Part shown: one piece after another, positions 36,163 to 45,171 of the stretch
Numbering within the stretch: position 1 is the first letter of the stretch
How the letters are laid out: the number at the start of each line of letters is the position of its first letter
Origin: JBOFDK01 sp051646925
GTDB lineage: Bacteria > Bacillota > Clostridia > Lachnospirales > Cellulosilyticaceae
DNA: 64,000 nt
Direction: 5' to 3'
Assembly: GCA_051646925.1 (NCBI GenBank)
Contig: JBOFDK010000014.1
Coordinates: forward strand, 1-64,000
Translations under genes and position numbers: made by a program
The notes under the pieces: generated by a model
Told to the model about the DNA's origin: nothing
The model's input: only the letters and a program-made list of their open reading frames with translations
Database searches by the model: none

Positions 36163-36891
36163 TCATCCCATCATAAACATTCCGATTACTAGTCCTATAA
36201 TCGTTGCAACAGTAGTCATTCTGCCATTCCAAATTTTTCGTGATTCAGGTAATAACTCATCACATACGATATATAAAACAATACCTGCCGCTCCTCCTAA
36301 TGCAAATGCAATTAATCCTGCTGCTACTTGGCTAAGTAAATATCCAGCTATTGCACCAACACCCATAATTCCTGCTAACATAATAGGAATCATACATAAC
36401 GTCTTTCTACTTGTTTTGGCAAAACATAGCGGAATAGCTAATGCAATCGCCTCTGGAATACTATGTATACAAACTACTATTAAAAATTTCATTATCGTAT
36501 CAGGGGCAGTTAATGCTAACGTCCCTATAGCAAATCCTTCTGGAATATTATGTAGTGCTATTCCTATTACTAATACTATACCCGTTCCTATAGTTCCTTT
36601 ATTTTGTACTTTCATTTTTTTCACTACAATTGCTACAAAATCTTCTAGTAATAAGCCCATTAATAGGCCTGATGCTATTCCTAGCAAAACTAACCAATTA
36701 TTATTAAACGACATTGCCTCTGGTAATATATCAAAACATATCATCGCAATCATAATTCCAGACGTCCCACCAAATAACATACCTAACAATCGTTTATCTT
36801 TTATATGAAATAAACAAAGTAACATAATACCTATTGCCACACCTATTCCTTCTGCCAAAAATGCTAAAAATCCTATATATATAGCACTCAT
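36163..36891 (-). CDS. ZIP-family divalent metal transporter
   Basis: This 242-residue membrane protein has about eight transmembrane helices. The ZIP signature in the fourth and fifth helices is visible as ALHNIPEGFAIG and HSIPEAIALAIP, whose His and Glu residues bind metal. ZIP carriers bring zinc, iron or manganese into the cytosol. The start at 36891 is chosen because GGGGGGTGAGG lies directly upstream; an ATG 11 codons earlier lacks a ribosome site. It leads a same-strand group with two cysteine-rich protein genes. Confidence 0.9.
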   Translation of the reverse strand: MSAIYIGFLAFLAEGIGVAIGIMLLCLFHIKDKRLLGMLFGGTSGIMIAMICFDILPEAMSFNNNWLVLLGIASGLLMGLLLEDFVAIVVKKMKVQNKGTIGTGIVLVIGIALHNIPEGFAIGTLALTAPDTIMKFLIVVCIHSIPEAIALAIPLCFAKTSRKTLCMIPIMLAGIMGVGAIAGYLLSQVAAGLIAFALGGAAGIVLYIVCDELLPESRKIWNGRMTTVATIIGLVIGMFMMG

Positions 36892-36966
36892 CACCTCACC
36901 CCCCTTTTGCACTATATGAAACATGTACTATTTTTTAGAACAAAAAATAAATAAATAAAAAAAACA

Positions 36967-37008
36967 AAAAATAAGGTATCTATCATATTGATAGATACCT
37001 TATTTTTT
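36967..37008. terminator. Terminator after prfA
   Basis: An 18-bp perfect stem pairs AAAATAAGGTATCTATCA (36967-36984) with 36989-37006, with a 4-base loop. It lies about 30 bases past the prfA stop. Confidence 0.93.
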
Positions 37009-37036
37009 ATATATAACAAATTAAAATTTATAAGTA

Positions 37037-38113
37037 TTATTCGTTTGTTACAAATTTTAATTTTTCAGTTTGGTCTACTGTTATAAGTGTTGAAATAATT
37101 TCTTCTACATCACCATCTAAAATACTATCTAGTCTATGCAAAGTAAGTCCTATACGATGGTCTGTTACTCGCCCTTGTGGGAAGTTATACGTACGAATAC
37201 GTTCACTACGATCCCCCGTACCTACTTGACTTTTCTTCTCTGCCGCTATTTCTGCATGTTGTTTTGCACACTCTGCATCATATAGTTTCGCACGAAGTAC
37301 TTTGATTGCTTTTTCTTTATTTTTCAACTGTGATTTTTCATCTTGACATGATACTACAATTCCTGATGGTAAGTGAGTTACACGAACCGCTGAATCTGTA
37401 GTATTTACACTTTGTCCACCATTTCCTGATGATCTAAATACGTCAATTCTTAAATCATTTAAATTAAGGTCAACGTCAACTTCTTCCGCTTCTGGTAAAA
37501 CTGCTACTGTTACTGTTGAAGTATGGATACGCCCACTTGACTCTGTTGAAGGAATACGCTGAACACGGTGAACTCCACTTTCGTATTTAAGTTTAGAATA
37601 AGCACCTTGTCCTTTAATCATAAAAATAACTTCTTTATAACCACCTATACCGTTTTCATTTACATCCATTAATTCTACTTTCCACTTATTACTTTCTGCA
37701 TAATAGCTATACATACGGTATAAGTCAGCTGCAAATAATGCGGCCTCATCACCACCTGCACCACCACGAATTTCTACGATAACGTTTTTATCATCGTTAG
37801 GGTCTTTTGGTAGAAGTAACAGTTTAAGTTCATTTTCTAAAGGCTCAATCTGCTTTCTATTTTCTGAAAGCTCTTCTTTAACAAGGTCTTTAAAATCCTC
37901 GTCCATTCCACCTTCTTCTAGCATCATAAGTGCTTCTTCAACTGCATCAACTTTTTGTTTATATTCTTGATACTTTTCTACAATAGGTCTTAATTCACTA
38001 TGCTCTCGCATAAGTTTTTGCCACTTTGGCTGGTCTGCAATAACTTCAGGATCACTGATTAAATCAGCAATGTTTTCAAATTTAACTGCTAATTCTTCGA
38101 TTTGTTGAAACAT
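37037..38113 (-). CDS. prfA: Peptide chain release factor 1
   Basis: RF1 ends translation at UAA and UAG. The 358-residue length is standard. The peptidyl hydrolysis motif is GGQ in SGNGGQSVNTTDSAVR, and the codon-recognition PxT-type loop lies in the SGVHRVQRIPSTESSGRIHTST region. GAGGTGA precedes the ATG. The gene is followed upstream by prmC, whose product methylates the GGQ glutamine, an arrangement common in Firmicutes. Confidence 0.98.
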   Translation of the reverse strand: MFQQIEELAVKFENIADLISDPEVIADQPKWQKLMREHSELRPIVEKYQEYKQKVDAVEEALMMLEEGGMDEDFKDLVKEELSENRKQIEPLENELKLLLLPKDPNDDKNVIVEIRGGAGGDEAALFAADLYRMYSYYAESNKWKVELMDVNENGIGGYKEVIFMIKGQGAYSKLKYESGVHRVQRIPSTESSGRIHTSTVTVAVLPEAEEVDVDLNLNDLRIDVFRSSGNGGQSVNTTDSAVRVTHLPSGIVVSCQDEKSQLKNKEKAIKVLRAKLYDAECAKQHAEIAAEKKSQVGTGDRSERIRTYNFPQGRVTDHRIGLTLHRLDSILDGDVEEIISTLITVDQTEKLKFVTNE

Positions 38114-38140
38114 GATTCACCTCATCATTGTTTTATTATT

Positions 38141-39025
38141 TTATTTTTTTGTGCCTATAACGACACGATTTCTATTTGCTAAATCTTTTATTACGCGAAT
38201 ATTTTCATATCCACATTCACTCAGCATTTGACTTACATCCTCGCCTTGTGCACATCCTATTTCATATGCTAATAATCCGCCTGATTTGAGCCACACTAGC
38301 GACTCTTTTGTGATTTTTCTATAAAAGCTTAATCCATCACCTTCATCAGTTAATGCTTTTCTAGGCTCATATCCTTTAACTTCTTCCATCAATTCTATGC
38401 ACTCTTTTGACGTGATGTATGGAGGGTTAGACACTACTAAGTCTAAACTCTCCACTTCTCCTTTGTAATTGGCAAATACATCACTTTCTAGCAATGTAAT
38501 AACGTCTGTTAAGTTATGATTATCAATATTTTTTTGTGCAACTTCTAATGCACTATTACATATATCAATTGCTGTTAACTTAATGTCTTTTATTTCATGT
38601 GCTAGCGAAATACTAATACAGCCTGAGCCTACGCCAATTTCTACACCTTGATGTAATTTATTATTTTTACTATATTCCGTAATAACTTCAATTAACGTTT
38701 CTGTGTCTTGTCTTGGAATCAAAACACGCTCGTCTACATAAAAATCATAGCCCATAAATGACTGTTCTTTTGTAATATACTGAAGCGGCATTCCTTGTGC
38801 ACGTTTAGCAATCAAAAATAAATATGACTGCACCAGATGATCTGCTACACACTCTTCACCAACTAATAATAATTTGGCTTGATCGCATTCCAAAAGATAC
38901 ATTGCTAGTAATCTCGAATCAATAATCGCATCATTTTTTTTGTAAGCTTCTAAAATTTCACGACCTTGCCTAATAAGTTGATTAACTGTTACAGATGCCA
39001 CATTCTTTTGTTTGTTCGGTTTCAT
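38141..39025 (-). CDS. prmC: Release factor glutamine methyltransferase
   Basis: PrmC N5-methylates the glutamine of the GGQ motif of RF1 and RF2 using S-adenosylmethionine. The 294-residue protein has an N-terminal helical domain, the SAM-binding EIGVGSGCISISLAHE and the catalytic NPPY in LVVSNPPYIT. Its start at 39025 lies inside the preceding DUF1385 gene (44-base overlap). AAAGGAG is 8 bases upstream and supports it. prfA follows after 27 bases. Confidence 0.97.
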   Translation of the reverse strand: MKPNKQKNVASVTVNQLIRQGREILEAYKKNDAIIDSRLLAMYLLECDQAKLLLVGEECVADHLVQSYLFLIAKRAQGMPLQYITKEQSFMGYDFYVDERVLIPRQDTETLIEVITEYSKNNKLHQGVEIGVGSGCISISLAHEIKDIKLTAIDICNSALEVAQKNIDNHNLTDVITLLESDVFANYKGEVESLDLVVSNPPYITSKECIELMEEVKGYEPRKALTDEGDGLSFYRKITKESLVWLKSGGLLAYEIGCAQGEDVSQMLSECGYENIRVIKDLANRNRVVIGTKK

Positions 39026-39932
39026 AATCCAAAACTCCTTTAACTGCAGTTATTGCTACTTCAATTTGTTCATCATCAGGTTCTAATGTAGTGAATTTTT
39101 TTTGAAGCCACATACCTGGCGAGCTTAACAAATTGGCAATTTTGTTATCTGGTGATTTTCTTGCCCAACGTATAAACTCATATGAAATACCTGCTATAAC
39201 AGGAACCATAACTATTCTTATTACTATTCTTAACCATAATATTTGTGTAGTAAATACACTAAATACTAGTATACTAACTATCATAACTACAAATAAAAAG
39301 CTTGTACCACAACTTTTATGCAGCCTTGTACATTCCCTTACATTTTCAACTGTAAGTTCTTTGTCTTGTTCCAAACAATTTATTGTTTTATGTTCTGCCC
39401 CATGATATTGAAATGTTCTTTGTATATCTTTCATTTTACTAACGAGTTTCATATATGCTAAGAAAATAATGATACGAATAGCACCTTCAATTAAGTTTTG
39501 AAAAAATGAAGACGGTACAACTGTTTTGAATAATCTACTAATTAACATAGGTAAAATCATAAATATACCAATTGATAGTATGAAAGAAATAGCCATCGTA
39601 ATACCTAATATGATTTTTTCTGCTTTTTCTCCTAGTTTTTCATTAAGCCAGACCTCAAATTTACCCGCTTCTTCTTCCTCTTCTTCTTCACCAAATAATT
39701 CAGCTGAAAAAGTTAATGTTTTAATACCTAAAATAAGTGATTCTAAAAAGACTGCCATACCCCTTAGTATAGGCACTCTGAAAATTTTGTATTTATCAAA
39801 CAAACTCTGTGTTTTTTTAACTTCTGTTTCTATTTCTTTATTTGCTTTTCGGACTGAAACAGCGTAACATGTTCGGCCCTTCATCATAACGCCTTCAATA
39901 ACGGCTTGTCCGCCAATATCTACTCTTGCCAA
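38982..39932 (-). CDS. DUF1385 (YqhQ-like) membrane protein
   Basis: This 316-residue protein has an N-terminal IGGQAVIEGVMMKGR signature and about four transmembrane helices. The conserved YHGAEHKTINCLE and CTRLHKSCGTSFL segments identify the DUF1385 family. In Clostridia it is often found upstream of prmC and prfA, as here, and near rpmE. Its function is not established. The start is TTG at 39932, placed 5 bases after GGGGGGT; the intervening ATG is out of frame. Its 3' end overlaps prmC by 44 bases. Confidence 0.9.
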   Translation of the reverse strand: MARVDIGGQAVIEGVMMKGRTCYAVSVRKANKEIETEVKKTQSLFDKYKIFRVPILRGMAVFLESLILGIKTLTFSAELFGEEEEEEEAGKFEVWLNEKLGEKAEKIILGITMAISFILSIGIFMILPMLISRLFKTVVPSSFFQNLIEGAIRIIIFLAYMKLVSKMKDIQRTFQYHGAEHKTINCLEQDKELTVENVRECTRLHKSCGTSFLFVVMIVSILVFSVFTTQILWLRIVIRIVMVPVIAGISYEFIRWARKSPDNKIANLLSSPGMWLQKKFTTLEPDDEQIEVAITAVKGVLDYETEQTKECGICNS

Positions 39933-39963
39933 TACATTACCCCCCTTGATTTTACATATAATA

Positions 39964-40000
39964 AAAAAAGAGTTGAGACCATCCGCTCAACCCCTTTTGA
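39964..40000. terminator. Terminator after rpmE
   Basis: AAAA-GAGTTGAG pairs with CTCAAC-CCCTTTT across a short loop. It lies just past the rpmE stop at 40010 on the minus strand. Confidence 0.7.
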
Positions 40001-40009
40001 TTACAACGA

Positions 40010-40207
40010 TTATACATTGTATTTTTTATTAAATTTATCAACTCGACCTTTAGCAGCTGCTGCTCTTTGTTTTCCAGTATAGAAAGGATGACATTGTGAG
40101 CATACTTCTGTACGGATATCAGATTTTGTTGAACCTGTTGTGAATACGTTACCACAGTTACATGTTACTGTAATTTCATCGTATTTTGGTTGAATTTCTT
40201 TATTCAT
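40010..40207 (-). CDS. rpmE: 50S ribosomal protein L31, zinc-binding form
   Basis: The 65-residue protein is the cysteine-containing (C+) form of L31, with CNCG and CSQCHPFYTGKQ providing the four zinc-site cysteines. The start MNKEIQPKYDEI is typical, and GAGGTG precedes the ATG. It lies between rho and the DUF1385 gene, matching the conserved rho-rpmE order of Firmicutes. Confidence 0.98.
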   Translation of the reverse strand: MNKEIQPKYDEITVTCNCGNVFTTGSTKSDIRTEVCSQCHPFYTGKQRAAAAKGRVDKFNKKYNV

Positions 40208-40292
40208 CTATTTCACCTCTTTCATCGTATGTTTCTATGTTAATTTGCATGTTAACAAAGTTTTTATGACAACATTGGTATTGTACCATATG

Positions 40293-41798
40293 TTACTTGT
40301 CATTGCAAGACATTTTGTCAATAAAAAGACTGTTAGTTTTATACTTTAACATCGTTTGAATAAGATTTTCTGTAACTTCTGTCGTATTCCCTCGATGGAT
40401 GTCTCTACGTATTGTATACGCTAGGTTTGCTTCTTTTTGTGTAAGCAATAAATCATCACGCCTTGTCCCTGATTTGTACAGTTCAATAGCTGGATAAATA
40501 CGTCTTTCTGATAGGCTACGGTCAAGCACAAGTTCCATGTTTCCCGTTCCCTTAAATTCTTCAAAAATAACATCATCCATCTTACTTCCTGTTTCTACAA
40601 GTGCAGTTCCAAGTATCGTTAAACTTCCGCCATTTTCTATTTTTCTAGCTGCGCCAAAAAACTTTTTAGGCATATGCAATGCCGCAGGATCTAATCCCCC
40701 TGACAATGTTCGTCCACTTGGCGGAATAGTCAGATTATACGCCCTTGCCATACGAGTGATACTATCAAATAAAATAACTAAATCTTTACCTTGTTCCACC
40801 ATACGCTTTGCACGTTCTAGAACCATCTCCGCTACTTGCTTATGATGTTCTGGTGGTTCATCAAATGTAGAAGCTACAACTTGAACATCTTGTCCTATAA
40901 TACTTCGACGTATGTCTGTAACTTCCTCAGGGCGTTCATCTATGAGCAGTACAACTAACGAAACTTCTGGATGGTTTTTTGTAATAGCATTCGCTATTTG
41001 TTTTAGTAAAATAGTCTTACCTGCTTTTGGCGGTGCAACTATTAGACCTCTTTGACCTTTTCCTATAGGCGCTATAATATCAATAATTCTTGTTGATAAA
41101 ATGTTAGGATCATGTTCTAGTGTTAAACGCTCTTTTGGAAATACCGGTGTTAGAGTTTCAAAGTTTGGACGATATTTTGCACGGTCAGGTCTATCACCAT
41201 TGACTTTATGCACATATAATAACGCTCCTGCCTTTTCACCTTCTTTTGGCCGTCTTATATCACCTTCTATCCAATCACCCGTACGCAAATTAAATCTCTT
41301 TATTTGCGAACCTGCTATATAAATATCTTGCTCTCCCCGAATAAAGTTTTTTGCACGTAAAAAACCATATCCATCGGCCATTATCTCTAGTATACCACCA
41401 CCTGTAATTCTATCTGCACTACGAATGTCATTTTTAACATTGTCATTAGTAGCATTATCATTATCTGGTTTACTACTTGTATCATCTAATACATTTTCTG
41501 GTTTACTACTTGTATCATCTAATACATTATCTGTTTTATTTTCGCCATCACCTATATTTTTCAGTTCACTGTCTTCTCTAATATCTTTTAAAATACTTGG
41601 TAACGTTTCATCTATAAAAGGTGTATCTATATCTAATGGTTTGGATTGCACTGATTTTATTATATTTTCTGCATCGGGTTTTTGTTCATGAATAGCCTGA
41701 ATAATATCTGCTTTTTTTAACTTACTTAAATGAGCTATACCTTTTTTCTTTGCAAGCTCTCTAAGTTCAGCTAATGTCATCTGTTTTAATTTTTCCAT
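40293..41798 (-). CDS. rho: Transcription termination factor Rho
   Basis: Rho is the RNA-dependent ATPase that ends transcription. The 501-residue protein has an N-terminal Rho_N helical module (LAELRELAKKKGI), an RNA-binding cold-shock-type domain (ILEIMADGYGFLR through VNGDRPDRAKYRP) and a RecA-type ATPase. Walker A is APPKAGKT and the Walker B region is LVVLLIDERPEEV. Between the first two modules is a hydrophilic insert of about 80 residues including a duplicated 11-residue unit (VLDDTSSKPEN). The ribosome site (GAAGGG) lies about 12 bases before the ATG. Confidence 0.98.
   Translation of the reverse strand: MEKLKQMTLAELRELAKKKGIAHLSKLKKADIIQAIHEQKPDAENIIKSVQSKPLDIDTPFIDETLPSILKDIREDSELKNIGDGENKTDNVLDDTSSKPENVLDDTSSKPDNDNATNDNVKNDIRSADRITGGGILEIMADGYGFLRAKNFIRGEQDIYIAGSQIKRFNLRTGDWIEGDIRRPKEGEKAGALLYVHKVNGDRPDRAKYRPNFETLTPVFPKERLTLEHDPNILSTRIIDIIAPIGKGQRGLIVAPPKAGKTILLKQIANAITKNHPEVSLVVLLIDERPEEVTDIRRSIIGQDVQVVASTFDEPPEHHKQVAEMVLERAKRMVEQGKDLVILFDSITRMARAYNLTIPPSGRTLSGGLDPAALHMPKKFFGAARKIENGGSLTILGTALVETGSKMDDVIFEEFKGTGNMELVLDRSLSERRIYPAIELYKSGTRRDDLLLTQKEANLAYTIRRDIHRGNTTEVTENLIQTMLKYKTNSLFIDKMSCNDK
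41464..41529. repeat. 33-bp tandem duplication within rho
   Basis: Two 33-base units (41464-41496 and 41497-41529) are nearly identical and encode two copies of an 11-residue stretch containing VLDDTSSKP. Their near identity, with essentially no synonymous divergence, suggests recent duplication. Confidence 0.85.
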
Positions 41799-41876
41799 GT
41801 ACTGCTAGCCCTTCAGCTTTCTATTTGATGTACTTAGTGTATCATATTTTTTAAACTTATTTCAAGGGCAAGTTAT

Positions 41877-42068
41877 TTAAACTATTTCTTTAACTCTACC
41901 TACTATATTGTTTTCAAGCATAACTTTTATTCCGCGGTGATGATCTGGAGAATTAGTCAATATTCTTTTTACAACACCTTCTGTTAATTTACCGCTACGC
42001 TGATCTTGTTTTTGGACAACTCTTACTTCTTGTCCTATTTTTATATTACATCTTTTTGTACCGCTCAT
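41877..42068 (-). CDS. ywbE: YwbE family (DUF2196) protein
   Basis: This 63-residue protein matches the YwbE family in length and in its pattern VRVVQKQDQRSGKLTEGVVKRILTNSPDHHRGIKVML. The likely fold is a small beta-barrel. Its function is unknown. The start at 42068 follows TGGAGA; an upstream in-frame ATG (42104) lacks a ribosome site and would make the protein atypically long. Confidence 0.88.
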   Translation of the reverse strand: MSGTKRCNIKIGQEVRVVQKQDQRSGKLTEGVVKRILTNSPDHHRGIKVMLENNIVGRVKEIV

Positions 42069-42200
42069 AATATATTCTCCATTCTTTAGTTCACACGCAT
42101 ACAATATGCTACTACTAACTTTAACTCATTATACACATTTTCATACATTATAACAATTTCATTTATATTTATATATCTTCTCTTTATAACTAAAAAACAT

Positions 42201-42249
42201 AAAAACCTGCCCACATTTGTAAATTCATAAAATGTGGGCAGGTTTTTTT
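42201..42249. terminator. Terminator after the Lon-like protease gene
   Basis: AAAAACCTGCCCACATTT (42201-42218) pairs with AAATGTGGGCAGGTTTTT. It lies just past the protease stop at 42253 and is strong and GC-rich for this genome. Confidence 0.92.
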
Positions 42250-42252
42250 CAT

Positions 42253-44625
42253 TTACTCAAACTCTTTTTGAATGTTTTTTTGATACATATTATCTTCGCT
42301 ATAACTTTTCAATTTTTCTTTTATTAATGTTTCTATTTCTTCATATTTCTTGCCAGTCAATATTTCTATTCCTTCTTTAAAACTTTTTACTGCATATATA
42401 TGGAACTCTCCACATCTAACAGCTTCCACTACTTCATCGTCTAACACTAAATCTTGTACGTTTTGATATGGCATAACAACACCTTGAGTACCTGTTAGCC
42501 CTTTTTTCTTACATACTTTATAAAATCCTTCTATTTTATCATTTACTCCGCCTATAGGTTGAATTTCACCATACTGATTAACTGATCCTGTTACAGCAAA
42601 ATTTTGTTTTATTGGTATACCTGAAAGACTTGATAGTAGTGCATACAATTCTGTGCTAGAAGCACTATCCCCATCAATTCCTCCATAATTTTGTTCAAAA
42701 CAAATACGACAAGATAATGATAATGGATAATCTTTAGCAAAATAATGACCTAAAAATCCATTGATAATTTGAACACCTTTTGAATGTATATTACCACTCA
42801 ACCCAACTTTACTTTCAATATCTACAACCCCTGACTGACCTCTGTACGTTGTTACTGTAATACGAGTTGGTTGCCCAACCATAAAATTTTCTATTTCCAT
42901 TACCGCTAATCCATTTATTTGACCAACTTTTTTACCCTTAGTATCTATTAATAAAACATTTTTTTCATATTGTTCATTTGTAATTTTTTGAATGTTTTCT
43001 TTGAACTTATTTTTAATTTGTTTCACTTTTTTAATTACTTCTTCTGTAATCAGGTCTTTTGTAAACACAGTAGCTTCTCTAAGCATATCATATACATATT
43101 GCATATTTGCACTTAATTTTTCACTACTTTCTGCATAACGCTGATTATACTCTAATAATTTAAGCACACCATCTCTTGATACTTTTGGTAATTTATTTTT
43201 TTCACAAAACGTTTTTATAAGTTTTGCAAACATTACTATTTTTTCTTCCGAATTATCTACACTACTTCCAAAATTAGCATTTATTTTTACAACCTCTCTA
43301 AACCTCATATCTTGTTCATACAATGCATTATAGAAAACATATTCTCCTACAAGAATTACTTTCAAATTAACTTTAAAATACTCTGGTAATATTACTTGAT
43401 TAATTACTATATTATTTCCATTTGTATTTTCCATCATAATTGTTTCAGTTCTAAGAACAAGTTTTAACCCTTCCCATGTTTCCAGATTTTCAATCAAATC
43501 TTTCATTTTAATTATTAAATATCCGCCATGCGCTCTGTGCAACATACCTTGTTTAATATTCATGTGATTAATTTTTTCAATACCTAGTTCTTGGTCAACT
43601 GCAATATGCCCCATCAAATGATTGTATGTCACTGGATATCCTGTCACAACCGGTGCATATTTCAACTCACTATTATCTACGACTACATTCACGCTATATT
43701 TTTCCGCAACCTCTTTATCTTTTTTAGTTGCTAACCCTTGTAGCATTTGAGCCATATTACTATCTTCTTCCTTATTCTTTTTCAAAAACACTTCACTATT
43801 TTCAACTATATCCCCAATAATTTCGTTAATATATTTTCTTATATCAATATATTTTTTGTATTTATTTTTCAAAAAATCCATATGAGAACTTACTTCTTTT
43901 ATTAGAAGCTCTATATCTAAGTCCTCTAGTTTATTTTTGTATTGTTTTTCTAACTCTTCTATCTGTAAAATTATCTCTTCAGATTCATCATATACTTCTC
44001 CTAGTATTTCTTTCATGTTAATACTTTTACTCTTATTATTTTTTTCATCTTCTTTATTTTCATCTTCTTTATTTTCAATTTCAAAAAATACAATACCTTT
44101 TTCTGAAAGTTGTATATCATATCCTTTTTCATTCGCTTTAACACGAAGTCCTTTTATTAATTCTTCTTGTTTAGACGCTAATTCTTTGTTTATTTTACGG
44201 CGCATACGTACCATTGTTGGATTTGATAATTTTTCACTTAGCTCTTCAGTTAAAAAATACTTTAACTCTTCCATATCATTTGCTAGCGATTTACCTAAAC
44301 CTGCTTTTAATTCTAACACCTTTGGAGTTGTTGGCTTTTTAAAATTATATATATAACATATATCGTTTGGCACTGGCTCTTCTTTTGCCTGTTCTGTAAC
44401 TTTTTTCACCACATAATCATAGATTATTTTTTCATCTTGGCCTGATACATAAATATTATAATCTGGTGCTTTCATCTTTAGCCCAAAATCTAATATTTCA
44501 TCAGCATCATCTTGATTAAGCATTCTTTCCTCAATTTCCAAATCATCCGTCGTATTAAAGTTTAATTTTTCTAATTCATATATTTTTTTTAATTGATTCC
44601 ATTTTAATTCTAATTTTTTTTTCAT
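42253..44625 (-). CDS. Lon-like protease with a degenerate AAA domain
   Basis: The 790-residue product belongs to the AAA_32/Lon_C group of Lon-related proteases. The C-terminal proteolytic domain is intact, with the catalytic Ser in GDGDSASS (S654) and the Lys in GGVNDKIEG (K697). The N-terminal region aligns by eye with family members (LDFGLKMKAPDYNIYVSG, MLHRAHGGYL, EQDMRFREVVKI). Where others have a GTGKT loop, residues 61-70 read SGQDEKIIYD. Where others have an acidic Walker B end, residues 369-376 read YLIIKMKD. ATP hydrolysis is therefore doubtful. AAGGGGG precedes the ATG. It lies alone between two terminators. Confidence 0.85.
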   Translation of the reverse strand: MKKKLELKWNQLKKIYELEKLNFNTTDDLEIEERMLNQDDADEILDFGLKMKAPDYNIYVSGQDEKIIYDYVVKKVTEQAKEEPVPNDICYIYNFKKPTTPKVLELKAGLGKSLANDMEELKYFLTEELSEKLSNPTMVRMRRKINKELASKQEELIKGLRVKANEKGYDIQLSEKGIVFFEIENKEDENKEDEKNNKSKSINMKEILGEVYDESEEIILQIEELEKQYKNKLEDLDIELLIKEVSSHMDFLKNKYKKYIDIRKYINEIIGDIVENSEVFLKKNKEEDSNMAQMLQGLATKKDKEVAEKYSVNVVVDNSELKYAPVVTGYPVTYNHLMGHIAVDQELGIEKINHMNIKQGMLHRAHGGYLIIKMKDLIENLETWEGLKLVLRTETIMMENTNGNNIVINQVILPEYFKVNLKVILVGEYVFYNALYEQDMRFREVVKINANFGSSVDNSEEKIVMFAKLIKTFCEKNKLPKVSRDGVLKLLEYNQRYAESSEKLSANMQYVYDMLREATVFTKDLITEEVIKKVKQIKNKFKENIQKITNEQYEKNVLLIDTKGKKVGQINGLAVMEIENFMVGQPTRITVTTYRGQSGVVDIESKVGLSGNIHSKGVQIINGFLGHYFAKDYPLSLSCRICFEQNYGGIDGDSASSTELYALLSSLSGIPIKQNFAVTGSVNQYGEIQPIGGVNDKIEGFYKVCKKKGLTGTQGVVMPYQNVQDLVLDDEVVEAVRCGEFHIYAVKSFKEGIEILTGKKYEEIETLIKEKLKSYSEDNMYQKNIQKEFE

Positions 44626-44707
44626 GTCAAAATCCCCCTTTATGAGACCATTCTATTCACACGGTCTTGAATATGTGACAATTTTCTACAAGAAATATAA
44701 AAAAACA

Positions 44708-44734
44708 TAAAAAAAAAGAAGTCTCACGACTTCT
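44708..44734. terminator. Terminator overlapping the rimI stop
   Basis: AGAAGTC (44717-44723) and GACTTCT (44728-44734) form a short hairpin with a TCAC loop. The A run at 44708-44716 reads as a U tract on the minus strand. The stem touches the TGA of rimI. Confidence 0.75.
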
Positions 44735-45171
44735 CATTCTCTATATAACGCTAAAACTAATGCATCTTCATTTGGTTTTTTATAATAGTTTTTACGACGC
44801 CCTACTTCCTTAAACCCTATTGATTTATAAAGGTTTATAGCATTTATATTACTTTCACGTACTTCCAAATAATAGTTTGTAATACCTTTTTTTACTCCGT
44901 TATCTAACAATGTTTCCATTAAATTTCGGCCTAAACCGCGTCTTCTATAATCTGCATGTACTGCCACATTTGTAATTTGTCCTTCAGGATGAACATGCCA
45001 TATACCACTGTATCCTATAACTTGTCCTTCTTCTTCTGCCACAAAATATGTTGCAACGTCATTTTCCAATTCAGATTTTATAGATTCTTCTGACCATGGC
45101 ACCGAAAAAACTTGATTTTCTAAAACAAGTATAGATTCAAGGTCTTTTATCGTTGCCACTCTAATGTTCAC
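44734..45171 (-). CDS. rimI: Ribosomal-protein S18-alanine N-acetyltransferase
   Basis: This 145-residue GNAT acetyltransferase has the acetyl-CoA-binding loop in the VHADYRRRGLGRNLME segment and the C-terminal NAINLYKSIGFKEVGRRKNYY pattern typical of RimI. RimI acetylates the N-terminal alanine of S18. It begins with GTG at 45171, overlapping the tsaB end by 11 bases, with GAGG upstream. The tsaE-tsaB-rimI order is conserved in Firmicutes and supports the assignment. Confidence 0.93.
   Translation of the reverse strand: MNIRVATIKDLESILVLENQVFSVPWSEESIKSELENDVATYFVAEEEGQVIGYSGIWHVHPEGQITNVAVHADYRRRGLGRNLMETLLDNGVKKGITNYYLEVRESNINAINLYKSIGFKEVGRRKNYYKKPNEDALVLALYRE

Noticed and set aside
36158..36808. 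A 216-codon plus-strand open frame over the ZIP transporter gene
   Set aside because: It is antisense to a clear ZIP gene, rich in Ile/Pro/Asn and without a ribosome site. It is a shadow of codon bias on the other strand.
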